A stretch of 64,000 bases of DNA, taken from a virus. The stretch spans positions 1 through 64,000 of IMG/VR virus record IMGVR_UViG_3300004369_000006, one strand, 5' to 3'. The position numbers were made by a program, and so were the translations under genes. The notes under the pieces are model-generated. The model was not told the origin of the DNA and did no database searches. It saw nothing but the letters and a program-made list of their open reading frames with translations. This document shows positions 63,363 through 64,000 of the stretch, one piece after another; the first letter of the stretch is position 1; every line of letters starts with the position of its first letter.

Positions 63363-64000
63363 ATGCCTACAAAGAAGTATTCACAGTTTACCGCCATAAC
63401 ACTGAATGAAATCGACAGCAATAAGTTGGTTACATTCGGTGATCCAGTAGCGGTAGATAATTACTATATTCCTTATCCTGAGTTATTCCCACAAGGAAAT
63501 ACTGCAGGAGGCGGTACTTCTTTGTTGGAAAGTGTAGTAAAAACTACGCTTACATTTAAAAGCCTTACAGAGGGTTTAGGCATTGACATTAACGAGAACG
63601 TAGCAGGAGAGGTAGAAATAGCCGTAAACCCTGCGGAAATAAATATAAACGCATTCTCAGGTGTCTTATCCCTAGCCAATGGAGGTACAGGTTCTTCACT
63701 TAGTGCACCAGGTGGTGCTGCATTCTTAGCATATGATCCTGTTAGTGGATTAGTAGATTGGACTTTAGTAGGTGGAGGATTAACTATTGGAGGTGGTACA
63801 GTAAGTGCCAATGCTTATTATGCAGGTACAGGTCTTACGCTTACAGGTGGAGATACTTTTAATGTGGTATATGGAGGCTTTCCTAGTACAGCAGTAGAGG
63901 GAGATACACAGATTATCATTAATGCAGGTACTGGATTAGCAGGTGGAGGAACTATCATCTTAGGTTTAGGTGGTAGTGTAACGCTTACCAATAACGATAC
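63363..64000 (+). CDS. Second fibre-like protein (truncated by window end)
   Basis: The ORF begins at ATG 63363, 10 nt after the previous stop, and stays open to the window end (212 complete codons). The N-terminus (MPTKKYSQFTAITL, then DPVAVDNYYIPYPELF) aligns with MATKKVSGMTPLTI and DPSTVNNYSTPFEDLF of the preceding protein. TLTFKSL and GDTQIIINAGTGLAGGGTI also match its TLTFKTL and GDTQYIFTAGSGMSGGGTI. So the two genes are tandem paralogues. Confidence 0.8.
   Translation, partial: MPTKKYSQFTAITLNEIDSNKLVTFGDPVAVDNYYIPYPELFPQGNTAGGGTSLLESVVKTTLTFKSLTEGLGIDINENVAGEVEIAVNPAEININAFSGVLSLANGGTGSSLSAPGGAAFLAYDPVSGLVDWTLVGGGLTIGGGTVSANAYYAGTGLTLTGGDTFNVVYGGFPSTAVEGDTQIIINAGTGLAGGGTIILGLGGSVTLTNND

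Noticed and set aside
1-64000. Stop-codon reassignment (TAG or TGA read as sense, as in some crAss-like phages)
   Set aside because: All large genes are intact in the standard code with TAA/TAG stops; no clusters of in-frame TAG or TGA codons.
1-64000. tRNA genes, CRISPR array, insertion sequence, integrase, diversity-generating retroelement
   Set aside because: No cloverleaf, spaced repeats, transposase, integrase or reverse-transcriptase motifs seen by eye; a covariance-model search would settle tRNAs.

Overview
The window looks like about 64 kb of a crAss-like (Crassvirales) bacteriophage of a Bacteroidetes host. The evidence is a set of giant consecutive virion 'cargo' ORFs, one of which carries the DxDxD signature of the crAss-like virion RNA polymerase. 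A ~790 aa terminase, ~790 aa portal and ~500 aa capsid protein also lie in the order typical of that group, next to an IHF/HU-like gene. A large opposing replication block encodes PolA, DnaG, DnaB, SF2 helicase, UDG, dUTPase and an SPL-like radical SAM enzyme. An exact Bacteroidetes-type promoter (TTTG-N21-TAnnTTTG) lies in front of the rightward block. The standard genetic code fits all long ORFs. I see no tRNA gene, CRISPR array, integrase or lysis gene; tail and lysis functions presumably lie outside the window.

Layout. (1) Positions 1-22970, plus strand: six tightly packed cargo genes totalling 7,235 codons: a YGG-repeat protein, a 793 aa protein, 1926 aa, 2104 aa (vRNAP), 359 aa, and a 1380 aa protein with a PD-(D/E)XK nuclease domain. 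A metallophosphoesterase follows. (2) 23006-47430, minus strand: from the convergent terminator at 22.98 kb leftward-transcribed genes run back to 47.4 kb. The proximal part (47.4-37.9 kb) is mostly small accessory genes, including a GHKL-type ATPase, a DUF6915-like protein, small membrane or secreted proteins and the SPL-like enzyme. The distal part (37.9-23 kb) holds nucleotide metabolism and replication. (3) 46754-47658: a divergent control region holding the only long gene-free stretch, repeated octamers and divergent promoter candidates, interrupted by one small leftward gene. (4) 47659-64000, plus strand: a ribbon-helix-helix regulator, two small conserved genes (one IHF/HU-like), then TerL, portal, scaffold-like protein, capsid, connector-like proteins, two Cys-rich proteins, and two tandem paralogous fibre-like proteins, the second cut by the window end.

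How it may work together. The cargo proteins would be packaged and ejected with the DNA so that the vRNAP can transcribe early genes, probably the leftward block. The replication block copies the genome with phage-encoded enzymes, and the rightward operon builds and packages capsids. The most unusual observation is that the six cargo proteins contain only six cysteines by my reading. All lie within 25 residues of a terminus, and they form one C-terminal/N-terminal pair at each of three consecutive gene junctions.
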